The position numbers and the translations under genes were made by a program. The notes beneath the pieces are model-generated. The model had not been told where the DNA came from. It searched no databases and saw only the letters and a program-made list of their open reading frames with translations. Shown here piece by piece: positions 48,815 to 58,166 of a DNA stretch of 64,000 nt (positions are counted from its first letter, which is position 1; every line of letters starts with the position of its first letter). Origin of the DNA: Bauldia sp963759235 (lineage in GTDB: Bacteria > Pseudomonadota > Alphaproteobacteria > Rhizobiales > Kaistiaceae); the NCBI GenBank assembly GCA_963759235.1, contig CAVWYO010000001.1:310001-374000 (forward strand). Reading direction: 5' to 3'.

Positions 48815-50088
48815 CCATCTGGCTGATCGCCGTGGCGGTCGTCGTTCTGGTCGCCGCGTCGGCATTCTTCTCCGGTTCCGAGACGGCGCTGACCGCCGCC
48901 TCGCGAGCCCGCATTCTGCAACTCGAGCGGTCGGGCGACCGCCGCGCCACGATCGTCGGGCGGCTGATTGCCGATCGCGAGAAGCTGATCGGCGCGATCC
49001 TCCTCGGCAACAACGTCGTCAACATTCTCGCCTCGGCGCTGGCGACCAGCGCGCTGCTCACTTTGTTCGGCCAGGCGGGCGTCGCCTACGCCACCATCGT
49101 GATGACCTTCATCGTTCTGGTCTTCGGCGAACTCCTGCCGAAGACCCTGGCGATCGGCAATCCCGACCGCGCCGCCAGGGCGACGGCGCCGGCGTTGAGC
49201 GTGGTCGTGGCGATCCTGTCGCCGGTGGTCGCCGCGGTGCAGGTCCTTATCCGCGCCATCCTTCGGCTGATCGGCTGGAATGCGTCGGAGGGAAAGGCGA
49301 TCCTGTCGGCGGCCGATGAAATCCGCGGCCAGGTCGACCTCCTCCACGCCGAGGGCAGCGTCGTCAAGGCGGAACGCGACCGGCTCGGCGGCCTCCTCGA
49401 TCTCGGCGAGCTCGACGTTTCCGACGTCATGGTCCACCGCACCGCCATGCACTCCGTCAACGCGGCCGAGCCGCCCGACAAGATCGTCGAGGACATTCTC
49501 GCCAGCCCTTACACCCGGGTGCCGATCTGGGAAGGCGAGCCGGAGAACATCATCGGCATCGTCCATGCCAAGGACCTGCTCCGCATCCTCAAGACCGCCG
49601 GCACCGACATGAGCAAGGTCGATATCCATGCCGTCGCCAAGAAGCCGTGGTTCGTTCCCGACACCACCTCGCTGAACGACCAGCTCAGCGCCTTTCTCAA
49701 GCGCAAGGCGCATTTCGCCCTCGTGGTCGACGAATATGGCGAGGTCCAGGGCCTCATCACGCTGGAGGACATCCTCGAGGAGATCGTCGGCGAGATCGCC
49801 GACGAGCACGACATCGAGCTGCAGGGCGTCCGGCCGCAGCCGGACGGGTCGGTCAATGTCGACGGCTCGGTGCCGATCCGCGATCTCAACCGGGCGATGG
49901 ACTGGAACCTGCCCGACGAGGAAGCCACCACCATCGCCGGCCTGGTCATTCACGAGGCGCGGATCATCCCCGAGCCGGGCCAGGCCTTCACCTTCCACGG
50001 CTTCCGCTTCCAGGTCTTGAGAAAGAGCCGGAACCGCATCACCGCGCTCCGCATCACGCCCCTCGACCGCCTGCCGAAGACGGCTTAG
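48811..50088 (+). CDS. CNNM/CorC-HlyC family membrane protein
   Basis: Membrane protein (425 aa) of the CNNM/CorC family, related to Mg2+/Co2+ efflux proteins. N-terminal DUF21/CNNM domain with 3-4 membrane segments (~1-150) and the GSETALTAASRAR motif, a CBS pair (~200-325: TRVPIWEGEPENIIGIVHAKD and DEYGEVQGLITLEDILEEIV, each family-typical), and a C-terminal CorC_HlyC domain. I chose the ATG at 48811, which overlaps the aroB stop. Ion transport is by homology only. Confidence 0.92.
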   Translation: MTIWLIAVAVVVLVAASAFFSGSETALTAASRARILQLERSGDRRATIVGRLIADREKLIGAILLGNNVVNILASALATSALLTLFGQAGVAYATIVMTFIVLVFGELLPKTLAIGNPDRAARATAPALSVVVAILSPVVAAVQVLIRAILRLIGWNASEGKAILSAADEIRGQVDLLHAEGSVVKAERDRLGGLLDLGELDVSDVMVHRTAMHSVNAAEPPDKIVEDILASPYTRVPIWEGEPENIIGIVHAKDLLRILKTAGTDMSKVDIHAVAKKPWFVPDTTSLNDQLSAFLKRKAHFALVVDEYGEVQGLITLEDILEEIVGEIADEHDIELQGVRPQPDGSVNVDGSVPIRDLNRAMDWNLPDEEATTIAGLVIHEARIIPEPGQAFTFHGFRFQVLRKSRNRITALRITPLDRLPKTA

Positions 50089-50181
50089 GCGCCGGAAGCG
50101 TCACGCCTCTTCGTGCCAAGCCAACGAAATTCGGCCGCAATCGGCGGTTTCCTTGGTGTTCCTCTGCAGCGGGGCGACCGA

Positions 50182-51321
50182 ATGGATTTTGACCTTCTGA
50201 TCATCGGCGCGAGCTTTGCCGGCCTGGCGGCGGCAAAGACGGCCGCCTGCCGCGGCCTGCGGGTCGCGGTGCTTGACGCCAAGCGCGAGCCTGGAGCGCG
50301 CGTCCACACCACCGGCATCCTCGTCCGCGAAGCGATCGAGGAGATCGACATTCCTTCGCGGCTGACCCGCCGCATCCCGGGCGTCCGGCTCTATGCGCCG
50401 AATCTGAGAAGCGCCGACCTGTTCTCTCCCGGCTACGCCTTTTTCACTACCCGTACGGCCGACCTCCTCCGCTGGATGGCGGACGAGGCGCGGCAGGCCG
50501 GCGCCCATATCCTCTGCGGCCTTCGCTTCGACGGCGCGACGCGGGTGGACAGTATGATCCGCCTTCACGACATCGATCTGGGGGCCCGCTACCTGATCGG
50601 CGCCGACGGCGCTCGCTCGCGGGTCGCTCAGAGCTTCGGGCTGTCGGAGAACCGGCAATTCCTCACCGGCGTCGAGGTCGAGTTCGAACCTGGCGATAGC
50701 CTCGATCCGCGCTTTCTCCACTGCTTCCTCGATTCGCGGCTGGCCCCCGGCTACCTCGCCTGGGCGGCGACGGGGCCGGACACCATCCAGGTCGGCCTCG
50801 CCGTCCGCGACGGAAGCCGGCCCGACCTTGCGGCCTTCCTTGCCCGAACCGAACCCCTTTTCGGCTGGTCCGCGATGAAGATCGTCGAGCGGCGAAGCGG
50901 CCTGATCCCCTGCGCCGGGCCGGTGCGTCGCTTTGCGGCGCCCGGTGTGATGCTGATCGGCGACGCCGCCGGCTGGGTGTCACCGCTGACCGGCGGCGGC
51001 ATCCAACTCGCCCTCCGACACGGCCGGCGAGCCGCCTCGTTCGTCGCCGACCATTTGCTCTGCGGCGGGCCGGCTCCCGAAACGCGGCTCGTACGGGACA
51101 TCCCTGCGTATGCGCTGAAGCGCGTCTTGCGCCGGGCTTTCGACCTCGCGCCGCCGGATATGCTGACGAACCTCGCCCTGTCCACGACCGCAATGCGCAG
51201 GATCGCCGAGCTCATCTACTTTCATCGGCGCGATACCCACGGCGTCGGTCGTGAGAGCTACCGCCGCTGGCTCGAAGCCGAATATCGCCCACCTGCGGTT
51301 GCTCGGGACCGCCCGACATAG
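50182..51321 (+). CDS. FAD-dependent oxidoreductase, geranylgeranyl-reductase-like
   Basis: Flavoprotein (379 aa) of the p-hydroxybenzoate hydroxylase/GGR fold. FAD Rossmann motif LIIGASFAGLAAAKTAACRG at the N-terminus, the second FAD motif YLIGADGARSRVAQ, and the phosphate-binding GVMLIGDAAGWVSPLTGGGI. The CHAT-like PGARVHTTG block near residue 35 fits the GGR branch. ATG at 50182; the extra codons upstream have no family match. Substrate unknown. It is downstream of the CorC-type gene with a 93-base gap. Confidence 0.85.
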   Translation: MDFDLLIIGASFAGLAAAKTAACRGLRVAVLDAKREPGARVHTTGILVREAIEEIDIPSRLTRRIPGVRLYAPNLRSADLFSPGYAFFTTRTADLLRWMADEARQAGAHILCGLRFDGATRVDSMIRLHDIDLGARYLIGADGARSRVAQSFGLSENRQFLTGVEVEFEPGDSLDPRFLHCFLDSRLAPGYLAWAATGPDTIQVGLAVRDGSRPDLAAFLARTEPLFGWSAMKIVERRSGLIPCAGPVRRFAAPGVMLIGDAAGWVSPLTGGGIQLALRHGRRAASFVADHLLCGGPAPETRLVRDIPAYALKRVLRRAFDLAPPDMLTNLALSTTAMRRIAELIYFHRRDTHGVGRESYRRWLEAEYRPPAVARDRPT

Positions 51322-51351
51322 GCCGCCGGCCGGCTTTTTCGAAAAGACGGC

Positions 51352-51624
51352 TCAGTCCGGCGCCTTCGCCTCGATCGCCAAGGCGTGCATGCCGCGCGCG
51401 AACTCCTCCGCCAGGGCCGCGTTGACCATCCGGTGGCTCTCGACGCGGCTCTTGCCACGGAAGGCCTCCGCCTCGATCCGCACCCGAAAGTGCGTGTCAC
51501 CTTCCGGCCGATGATCGAGGTGGCCCTTGTGGAGATCGGATTCGTCGACCACATCTATGCGTGACGGACGAAAAGCCTCGGTTAACGTCCGTATGATCCT
51601 GTCTTCAGCGCCCATCGTCGTCAA
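51352..51624 (-). CDS. BolA family protein
   Basis: Small protein (90 aa) of the BolA family, partners of monothiol glutaredoxins in iron-sulfur handling and stress morphology. Core seen as SRIDVVDESDLHKGH, HFRVRIEAEAFRGKSRVESH and RMVNAALAEEF with the conserved GKSRVxxHR and the class-typical His. Start is TTG at 51624 with GGAGG five bases before it; an ATG three codons later has poorer spacing. Divergent from the J-domain gene. Confidence 0.92.
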   Translation of the reverse strand: MTTMGAEDRIIRTLTEAFRPSRIDVVDESDLHKGHLDHRPEGDTHFRVRIEAEAFRGKSRVESHRMVNAALAEEFARGMHALAIEAKAPD

Positions 51625-51686
51625 AACGCCTCCAACCGGCGATCCGCTTCTTGTCGGCCACGCGCAGGCTGCGCATAATCCGCACC

Positions 51687-52292
51687 ATGAACCTGAACTC
51701 CAAATATTTCGACCGCATCCGCATCAATCGCGATGGCCGGCGGTTCGAGACGGACGAGGCGCCCGTTTGCGAGTGGGGCGGCTGTCGGAATCCCGGCGGC
51801 TACCGCGCCCCCAAGGGACGGGAGCGGGAAGGCGAATACCACAATTTCTGCCTCGAACATGTCCGCGAATACAACAAATCCTACAACTACTTCGCCGGCA
51901 TGGCCGACGATGACATCGCCGACTATCAGCGCTCCGCCTCGATCGGCCATCGGCCGACCTGGAACATCGGCGTGAGCCGCGACGGCGCCAGAACCGGCAG
52001 GCAGAGCTGGGCCGAGGCGTTTGGCGATCCCTTCGGCTTCTTCGGGGGTTCGTTGCATCGCGGCGCGGCCGATCCCGCCCCGCGGCGCCGGCCGCTGGGC
52101 AATTTCGAGCGCCGGTCGTTCGAAGCGCTCGATCTGGAAGGCACCGAGGACAGTATGCAGATCAAGGCCCGCTACAAAGAACTCGTCAAACGTCTGCATC
52201 CCGACGCCAATGGCGGCGACCGCAGCCTCGAGGACCGTTTGCGGGAAATCATTCAAGCCTATAATTACCTCAAATCCGCCGGCTATTGCTGA
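51687..52292 (+). CDS. J-domain co-chaperone, DnaJ-like
   Basis: Protein of 201 aa with a C-terminal J domain (~130-195) containing the essential HPD motif in LVKRLHPDANGGDRS. The N-terminal part carries CEWGGC and FCLEHVREYNKSYNYF, conserved in alphaproteobacterial relatives, possibly a small metal-binding module. Partner is presumably a DnaK. The order bolA (divergent)-J protein-cobS-cobT is a familiar Rhizobiales neighbourhood. ATG at 51687. Confidence 0.9.
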   Translation: MNLNSKYFDRIRINRDGRRFETDEAPVCEWGGCRNPGGYRAPKGREREGEYHNFCLEHVREYNKSYNYFAGMADDDIADYQRSASIGHRPTWNIGVSRDGARTGRQSWAEAFGDPFGFFGGSLHRGAADPAPRRRPLGNFERRSFEALDLEGTEDSMQIKARYKELVKRLHPDANGGDRSLEDRLREIIQAYNYLKSAGYC

Positions 52293-52343
52293 CAAACCGG
52301 CAAGGGCTGCGCAGGGTTTCGTGGCCTGCGACGATCGGAAGTT

Positions 52344-52377
52344 CCCAATTCGCGGCGAGTTCCTATATAGAATTGGG
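52344..52377. promoter_or_regulatory. Inverted repeat with TATATA loop before cobS
   Basis: CCCAATTC (52344-52351) and GAATTGGG (52370-52377) flank an 18-base spacer that contains TATATA (52364-52369). It lies in the cobS upstream gap and could be a -10 element within an operator. No cobalamin-riboswitch B12 box was seen. Confidence 0.35.
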
Positions 52378-52469
52378 CCAAATCTGCTGGTTTTGCGCCT
52401 CGATTTTCGGCAATCACAGCACCCGTAGACCCTTCTCGAACCGAAGGCGCCGGTCGGCGCCACGGGGGA

Positions 52470-53459
52470 ATGATGATTGAAGCCATGGATGAACGGGCGC
52501 CGCTGCCCGACATGAAGATTTCCGTTCGCCAGGTTTTCGGGATCGACAGCGATCTCGAAGTGCCGGCCTATTCGACCGCCGAGGAGCATGTGCCGGACTT
52601 CGATCCGGACTACCTGTTCGATCGCGAGACGACGCTCGCCATCCTCGCCGGCTTCGCGCACAACCGCCGCGTCCTCGTCGCCGGCTATCACGGCACCGGC
52701 AAGTCGACCCACATCGAGCAGGTCGCCTGCCGCCTCAACTGGCCGTGCGTGCGCGTCAATCTCGACAGCCACATCAGCCGGATCGACCTGATCGGGCGTG
52801 ACGCCATCGTCTTGAAGGACGGACAGCAGCTCACCGAGTTTCGCGACGGCATCCTGCCGTGGGCGCTGAAGCACAATATCGCGCTCTGCTTCGACGAATA
52901 CGACGCCGGCCGGCCGGACGTGATGTTCGTCATCCAGCGCGTCCTCGAAGTGCAGGGCAAGCTGACGCTCCTCGACCAGAACAAGGTGATCCGGCCGCAC
53001 GGCGCCTTCCGCCTCTTCGCCACCGCCAACACCGTCGGCCTCGGCGACACCTCCGGCCTCTATCACGGCACCCAGCAGATCAATCAGGGCCAGATGGACC
53101 GCTGGTCGATCGTCACCACGCTCAACTACCTGCCCCACGACAAGGAGGTCGACATCGTCGCCGCCAAGGCGCCCCATTACCGCGACCCGGCCGGCCGGGC
53201 GATCATCTCCAAGATGGTGCGCGTCGCCGACATGACGCGGAACGCCTTCATCAACGGCGACCTGTCGACGGTAATGAGCCCGCGGACGGTGATCACCTGG
53301 GCCGAGAATGCCGAGATCTTCGGTGACGTCGCCTTCGCCTTCCGCGTCACCTTCGTCAACAAATGCGACGAGCTCGAACGGCCGCTGGTCGCCGAGTTCT
53401 ATCAGCGCTGCTTCAATGAGGAGCTGCCTCAGTCGTCGGCGAATGTCGTTCTGAGTTGA
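52470..53459 (+). CDS. cobS: Cobaltochelatase subunit CobS
   Basis: AAA+ ATPase subunit (329 aa) of the aerobic cobaltochelatase that, with CobT and CobN, inserts cobalt into hydrogenobyrinate a,c-diamide. Walker A GYHGTGKST (~residue 72), Walker B ALCFDEYDA, sensor FATANTVGLGDTSG. N-terminal ISVRQVFGIDSDLEVPAYS is typical. GGGGGA precedes the start, with two adjacent ATG codons. cobT follows after 10 bases. No cobN is in the window. Confidence 0.96.
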   Translation: MMIEAMDERAPLPDMKISVRQVFGIDSDLEVPAYSTAEEHVPDFDPDYLFDRETTLAILAGFAHNRRVLVAGYHGTGKSTHIEQVACRLNWPCVRVNLDSHISRIDLIGRDAIVLKDGQQLTEFRDGILPWALKHNIALCFDEYDAGRPDVMFVIQRVLEVQGKLTLLDQNKVIRPHGAFRLFATANTVGLGDTSGLYHGTQQINQGQMDRWSIVTTLNYLPHDKEVDIVAAKAPHYRDPAGRAIISKMVRVADMTRNAFINGDLSTVMSPRTVITWAENAEIFGDVAFAFRVTFVNKCDELERPLVAEFYQRCFNEELPQSSANVVLS

Positions 53460-53469
53460 GAGTGCGGCC

Positions 53470-55365
53470 GTGGCCGGATCGAACGAGACACCGCGGACAA
53501 AGACCGGCGACGCCGGTGCCGAGCCGTTCAAGCGGGCGGTCGTCGGCTGCATGCGCGCCATTGCCGGCAATCCGGAGCTGGAGGTCACCTTCGCCGCCGA
53601 CCGTCCGCTGCTCTCCGGCAACAAGGCGCGCCTGCCCGAGCCACCGCGCAAGCCCACCCGCGGCGACGTATCGGTGACCCGCGGCCTGGGTGATGCGATC
53701 GCCCTGCGGCTCGCCTGCCACGATGCGGCCGTCCACCGCGCCAACTCGCCCGAGGGCAAGAACGCCCGTGCCGTCTTCGATGCGGTCGAGCAGGCGCGCG
53801 TCGAGGCGCTGGGCGCGCTGAGGATGAGCGGCGTCGCCGACAATCTCGCCGCGATGCTGGAAGACCGCTACCACCGCGGCAACTATCACGAGGTGAGCGA
53901 CCGCGCCGACGCGCCCCTGGAGGACGCGGTCGCCATGATCGTCCGCGAGCGCCTGACCGGCAACCCGCCGCCCGCCTCCAGCCGTAAGGTCGTCGACCTC
54001 TGGCGCGACTGGATCGAGGAGCGCGGCGGCGAGGATCTCGAGCGCCTGGGTGATTCGCTGGAGGATCAGAGCCGCTTCGCCCTCGCCCTTCGCGATCTCA
54101 TCGCCTCGCTCGACATGGCCGACGAGCTCGGCGGCGAAACCGGCGAGGACGACGAGAACGACGGCGAGTCCGGCGACGCCGACGAGAACGACGGCACCTC
54201 GGAGGCGAGCGAGGCCGCCGACGCGTCGAGCCCGGACGATGTCGAGGCGGCCGCCGACGACGCCGACGCTGGCGAGGGCGAGGCGAGCGATGCCAATGCC
54301 GAGGAAATGATCGAGGACAGCGAGCTGTCCGACGCCCGCGAGACCGGCGAGGCGCGCCGCTCGGAGGCGCCGTTCTCCAACCTGCCGGCGATGATCGACT
54401 ACCGCGCCTTCACCACCCGCTTTGACGAGGTGATCAAGGCCGAGGAGCTCTGCGACGTCGCCGAGCTCGATCGCCTGCGCGCCTATCTCGACAAGCAGCT
54501 TTCCAACCTGCAGGGCGCCGTCGGCCGGCTTGCCAACCGGCTGCAGCGCCGTCTGATGGCGCAGCAGAACCGGGCCTGGGAGTTCGACCTCGAGGAGGGG
54601 GTGATCGATGCCGCCCGGTTGTCGCGCGTCGTCATCGATCCGCTCCATCCGCTCTCCTTCAAGGCCGAGCGCGACACCGAGTTTCGCGATACCGTGGTGA
54701 CGCTCCTCCTCGACAATTCCGGCTCGATGCGGGGCCGCCCGATCACGGTTGCCGCGACCTGCGCCGACATTCTGGCGCGGACCCTGGAGCGCTGCGGCGT
54801 CAAGGTCGAGATTCTCGGCTTCACCACCCGCGCCTGGAAGGGCGGCCAGTCGCGCGAAGCCTGGCTGCAGGCCGGCAAGCCGGCCAATCCCGGGCGGCTG
54901 AACGATCTCCGCCACATCGTCTACAAGGCCGCCGACGCCCCGTGGCGCCGCTCACGCCGCAATCTCGGCCTGATGATGCGCGAGGGTCTGCTCAAGGAGA
55001 ACATCGACGGCGAGGCGCTCGCCTGGGCCCATTCGCGGCTGATCGTTCGCCCGGAGCAACGCAAGGTTCTCATGATGATCTCGGACGGCGCGCCGGTCGA
55101 CGATTCCACCTTGTCGGTCAACCCCGGCAACTATCTGGAGCGCCATTTGCGCCACGTCATCGAGGAGATCGAGACCCGCTCGCCGATCGAACTGATCGCC
55201 ATCGGCATCGGCCACGACGTGACCCGTTACTACCGCCGCGCGGTGACGATCGTCGACGCCGAGGAGCTTGCCGGCGCCATGACCGAGAAGCTTGCCGAGC
55301 TGTTCGCCGAACAGAGCCAACAGCCGGCGACCGGCGGCCGCTCGCGGCGCCAGGCCGCGGCGTGA
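53470..55365 (+). CDS. cobT: Cobaltochelatase subunit CobT
   Basis: Second ATPase-complex subunit (631 aa) of the aerobic cobaltochelatase; it forms a two-tier ring with CobS. Order: N-terminal all-helical region, a very acidic low-complexity linker (~220-290, rich in D, E, A, S), then a C-terminal von Willebrand A domain with the MIDAS sequence LLLDNSGSMRGRP and MMISDGAPVDDSTL. Starts with GTG at 53470. Its stop overlaps the next gene's GTG by 4 bases. Confidence 0.96.
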   Translation: MAGSNETPRTKTGDAGAEPFKRAVVGCMRAIAGNPELEVTFAADRPLLSGNKARLPEPPRKPTRGDVSVTRGLGDAIALRLACHDAAVHRANSPEGKNARAVFDAVEQARVEALGALRMSGVADNLAAMLEDRYHRGNYHEVSDRADAPLEDAVAMIVRERLTGNPPPASSRKVVDLWRDWIEERGGEDLERLGDSLEDQSRFALALRDLIASLDMADELGGETGEDDENDGESGDADENDGTSEASEAADASSPDDVEAAADDADAGEGEASDANAEEMIEDSELSDARETGEARRSEAPFSNLPAMIDYRAFTTRFDEVIKAEELCDVAELDRLRAYLDKQLSNLQGAVGRLANRLQRRLMAQQNRAWEFDLEEGVIDAARLSRVVIDPLHPLSFKAERDTEFRDTVVTLLLDNSGSMRGRPITVAATCADILARTLERCGVKVEILGFTTRAWKGGQSREAWLQAGKPANPGRLNDLRHIVYKAADAPWRRSRRNLGLMMREGLLKENIDGEALAWAHSRLIVRPEQRKVLMMISDGAPVDDSTLSVNPGNYLERHLRHVIEEIETRSPIELIAIGIGHDVTRYYRRAVTIVDAEELAGAMTEKLAELFAEQSQQPATGGRSRRQAAA

Positions 55366-56414
55366 CGCCCGCCGCCCGCTGGCTCACCCGGGCCGCGATC
55401 GTAATCCTTGCGTATTCGACGGGAGGGAGCGACGCCGCCGAGCGACGCCTTCGCCCGATCGCGCTCGCCGCCACACCGATCGCCAGCTTCCTCCCCGCCT
55501 CGACCGAACAGCAATTCGGCCAGCTTGAATTTCGCGGCGGCCTCGAACTGACCTCGCCGGAGCGGCAATTCGGGTCGCTGTCCGGCCTCGACTTTTCCTC
55601 CGACGGCGAGACGCTCTACGCCGTCGCCGACACCGGACGGTGGTTCGCCGCGCGGCCGGTCGAAAAAGACGGACGCCTGGTCGGGCTGACCGATGCCCGC
55701 ATGGGACCGATTCTGAACGGCGGTGGCGTACCGCTCTCCAGCAAGGCCTGGGGCGACGCCGAGGCCCTGCGCATCGTCCGTTCCGGCGGTCACGATGAAG
55801 CGCTCGTCACGTTCGAGGAGGTCAACGATCTCCGCCAGTTCGCCGGCGACCCATTCGTCCTTGCCGGCTCCCGCCCGGTCGATCTGCCGCGTGCCGTCGC
55901 CGGGATCAGCCGTGACCGCGGGCTGGAAGCCCTGGCCGTGGCGCGCCCCTCCGGTCCGCTTGCCGGGGCGACGGTCCTGATCGCCGAACGCTCGCTCGAT
56001 GCGCACGGCAATCATCGCGGCTGGATCGTCGGTGGCCCCCGCGCCGGCACGTTTTCGCTGAAGAGAACCGCCAATTACGACGTCACCGATGCGGTCTTTC
56101 TTCCCGACGGCGCCCTGCTCGTCCTCGAACGCAGCCTTCTACTGCCGCTGGGATTCGGCATGCGCATCCGCCGTATCGCCGAAGCCGACCTCGCGCCCGG
56201 CGCATTGGTCGACGGCGAGGTTCTGATCGAGGCCGATTTCCGCTACCAGATCGACAACATGGAAGGCCTTGCGGTTCGCACCAACGCGGCCGGCGAGACG
56301 ATCGTCGCGATCGTCTCCGACAACAATGGGAGCCTCCTGCAGCGGACCTTGCTGCTTTATTTTGCTTTGGTGCCGCCCGGCGGTGCGCTCACGCCTACCG
56401 CGACAGCGCAGTGA
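55362..56414 (+). CDS. Secreted esterase-like phytase-fold protein
   Basis: Protein of 350 aa with a signal peptide (LTRAAIVILAYSTGGSDAAE) and an 'esterase-like activity of phytase' domain, a beta-propeller relative. Recognisable blocks: GGLELTSPERQFGSLSGLDF, EALRIVRSG, GLEALAVARPSG, TDAVFLPDGALLVLERS and NMEGLAVR. Starts with GTG overlapping the cobT stop (GTGA), so it is cotranscribed with cobST although its role in that context is unknown. This coupling recurs in Rhizobiales. Confidence 0.85.
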   Translation: MTPAARWLTRAAIVILAYSTGGSDAAERRLRPIALAATPIASFLPASTEQQFGQLEFRGGLELTSPERQFGSLSGLDFSSDGETLYAVADTGRWFAARPVEKDGRLVGLTDARMGPILNGGGVPLSSKAWGDAEALRIVRSGGHDEALVTFEEVNDLRQFAGDPFVLAGSRPVDLPRAVAGISRDRGLEALAVARPSGPLAGATVLIAERSLDAHGNHRGWIVGGPRAGTFSLKRTANYDVTDAVFLPDGALLVLERSLLLPLGFGMRIRRIAEADLAPGALVDGEVLIEADFRYQIDNMEGLAVRTNAAGETIVAIVSDNNGSLLQRTLLLYFALVPPGGALTPTATAQ

Positions 56415-56446
56415 CCGCGCCCGCCCCGAAGCTCACCGGAAAGATG

Positions 56447-56743
56447 TCAGGCGGGCTGCTCGCCGGCGACGCGCTTTTCGATCTGGCGCTTGAGGCGCTT
56501 GGCGTTGGTTGAAAGCTGGCTGTCGCGCGCGGCGAGCAGAAACTTGTCGAGTCCGCCGCGGTGCTCGACCGAGCGAAGCGCGTTGGCGCTGATCCGCAGC
56601 CGCACCCGCCGCCCGAGCGCGTCGCTCAGCAGCGTCACCTGGTTGAGATTGGGCAGGAAACGCCGCGGCGTCTTGTTGTTCGCGTGGCTGACATTGTTGC
56701 CGGTCTGGACCGCCTTGCCGGTCAATTCGCAGCGGCGCGCCAT
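56447..56743 (-). CDS. rpmB: 50S ribosomal protein L28
   Basis: Large-subunit ribosomal protein (98 aa). It begins MARRCELTGKAVQTGNNVSH and continues ANNKTPRRFLPNLNQV, with VRLRISANALRSVEHRGG, the L28 signature. I chose the ATG at 56743. A sigma-70-type promoter lies about 80 bases upstream. Convergent with the esterase-like gene. Confidence 0.97.
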   Translation of the reverse strand: MARRCELTGKAVQTGNNVSHANNKTPRRFLPNLNQVTLLSDALGRRVRLRISANALRSVEHRGGLDKFLLAARDSQLSTNAKRLKRQIEKRVAGEQPA

Positions 56744-56820
56744 ATGAAAAATCCTCTCGTTCCCGCAGGCCCCTCGCCCATCGACGGGAGGCATGTCAAG
56801 CCTTTGTGGAAAGCGGCAAT

Positions 56821-56849
56821 CCTATAGAGAGCCGAGTTGCAAGCGTCAA
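56821..56849 (-). promoter_or_regulatory. rpmB promoter
   Basis: On the minus strand TTGACG (56844-56849), exactly 17 bases, then TATAGG (56821-56826), about 78 bases before the rpmB ATG. Spacing and match are good. Confidence 0.65.
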
Positions 56850-56971
56850 GGCAAACACAGACCGGTGACGCGCCCGGCGAATTCCCTTACAAAGAGATCG
56901 TTAACCATTCGCATTCACAAACTGTCAACAGGACTGCCGGGGCGGCCGGTAGGCGTGCCACAGTGACAGCG

Positions 56972-57836
56972 ATGAGCGGCCCGCATCGACTTGTTGGAAG
57001 GCGAGCCCGGCTTTTCGCCGGCCTCGGGGCGACGGCGCTGGCACTGATTTCCGCGCCGTCGGATCTGCGCGCCCTCGAACTCAACGACGCTGAAGGCGAC
57101 CTACGCCATCTCTCTCGGCCCGGCGGTGATCGGCCACGCCACGGCGGAGAGCCGTTTCTCCGGCGACAGCTACGTTGCGGCGATCACCGGTTCGACGGGT
57201 GGTCTGTCCCGGCTGGTGTCCGATGCCAGCGCCCGCCTGTCGGGCGCGGGCCACATCCTCGGCAAGACGGTGCTGCCCTCGTCGTTCAATCTCGAGACGA
57301 TCGAACAGGGCTTCGGTACGCATGTCAGAATGGCGATGAAGGGCGGTGCGGTGACCGACGTGGTGGCGGTGCCGAGGCTGGCGGCGGCGGCCGACCGTGT
57401 CCCGATCACGCCGCGCCACAAGATGGGGGTCGTCGATCCGCTGAGCGCTTTTCTCGTGCCGCTCGACCATCCCGGCGTTCCGTCCGGACGGGTCGCCTGC
57501 GACCGCACCGTCAAGGTGTTCGACGGCTGGACCCGCTTCGATGTCCAGCTCTTCTACAAGGGAACGACGGCGGTCGATGGCGGCGACGACACCTATGCCG
57601 GCCGGATCATCGTCTGCGGCGCGCGGTACGTACCGGTTGCCGGTCACCGAGCCGGCGAGGTTTCTCAAAACGATCTGGTCGGCAATGATCGGCTCGAGGT
57701 CTGGCTGGCGCCCGTGAAGAACACCATGCTGTTGGTCCCGTTTCGCATCGTGATCGGCACCCGGTGGGGCGATCTCGTCGTCGCCGCGACGCGGTTCACA
57801 ACCGACGCCAGCCAGGAGCGGGCGTCGTTGCAGTAA
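56972..57836 (+). pseudogene. DUF3108 protein gene with apparent frameshift
   Basis: DUF3108 envelope protein gene split over two frames. The N-terminal part (ATG 56972: MSGPHRLVGRRARLF, then a hydrophobic signal peptide ending LRALELNDA) is in one frame. The mature domain, LKATYAISLGPAVIGHATAE through RFSGDSYVAAITGSTGG to LVPFRIVIGTRWGDLVVAA, is in the next frame, which is closed upstream by TGA at 57045. One extra base near 57085-57092 would account for this. The rest (~250 codons) is intact, so the lesion is recent or a sequencing error. A leaderless GTG start at 57126 is possible but would lose the signal peptide. Confidence 0.7.
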
Positions 57837-58166
57837 TCACCGTTGCGATTTCCCCGCTATCAACAGGATCGCATGTTTCCGTTGCCCTATTTCCGCCGCA
57901 GTCTTGCTAAGCGAGATCGAAATCAAAGGGCCTTGACGCTGGATTCCACATTTAGGGGGTCCGACAGGCCGCGCGGGCAGATGTCGTAGTGAACGGAGCG
58001 AGAAAAGACCCGAGTCAGCGATTCGGACTGGTTTTGTTCCAAACTCGTTCGCCTGTAAGGCATTCAAACAAAAAACCTTCCGGCGTTGGCCGCCCATCTG
58101 TGTTACACCCGCTGAGGGGCAGGCTTTGAGCGGGCAACTGGCAGGAACGGAGCCCTCACAGGCAAC
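57837..58166. other. Intergenic region before Suv3-like helicase gene
   Basis: 330 bases with no convincing gene. A TTGACG near 57934 and an A-rich stretch near 58069-58078 may belong to promoters, but I could not assign a -10. The very long antisense frame reaching into this region is a shadow of the helicase gene. Confidence 0.4.

Noticed and set aside
52293..52469. Cobalamin riboswitch upstream of cobS
   Set aside because: No B12 box or long structured leader was found; only a short inverted repeat.
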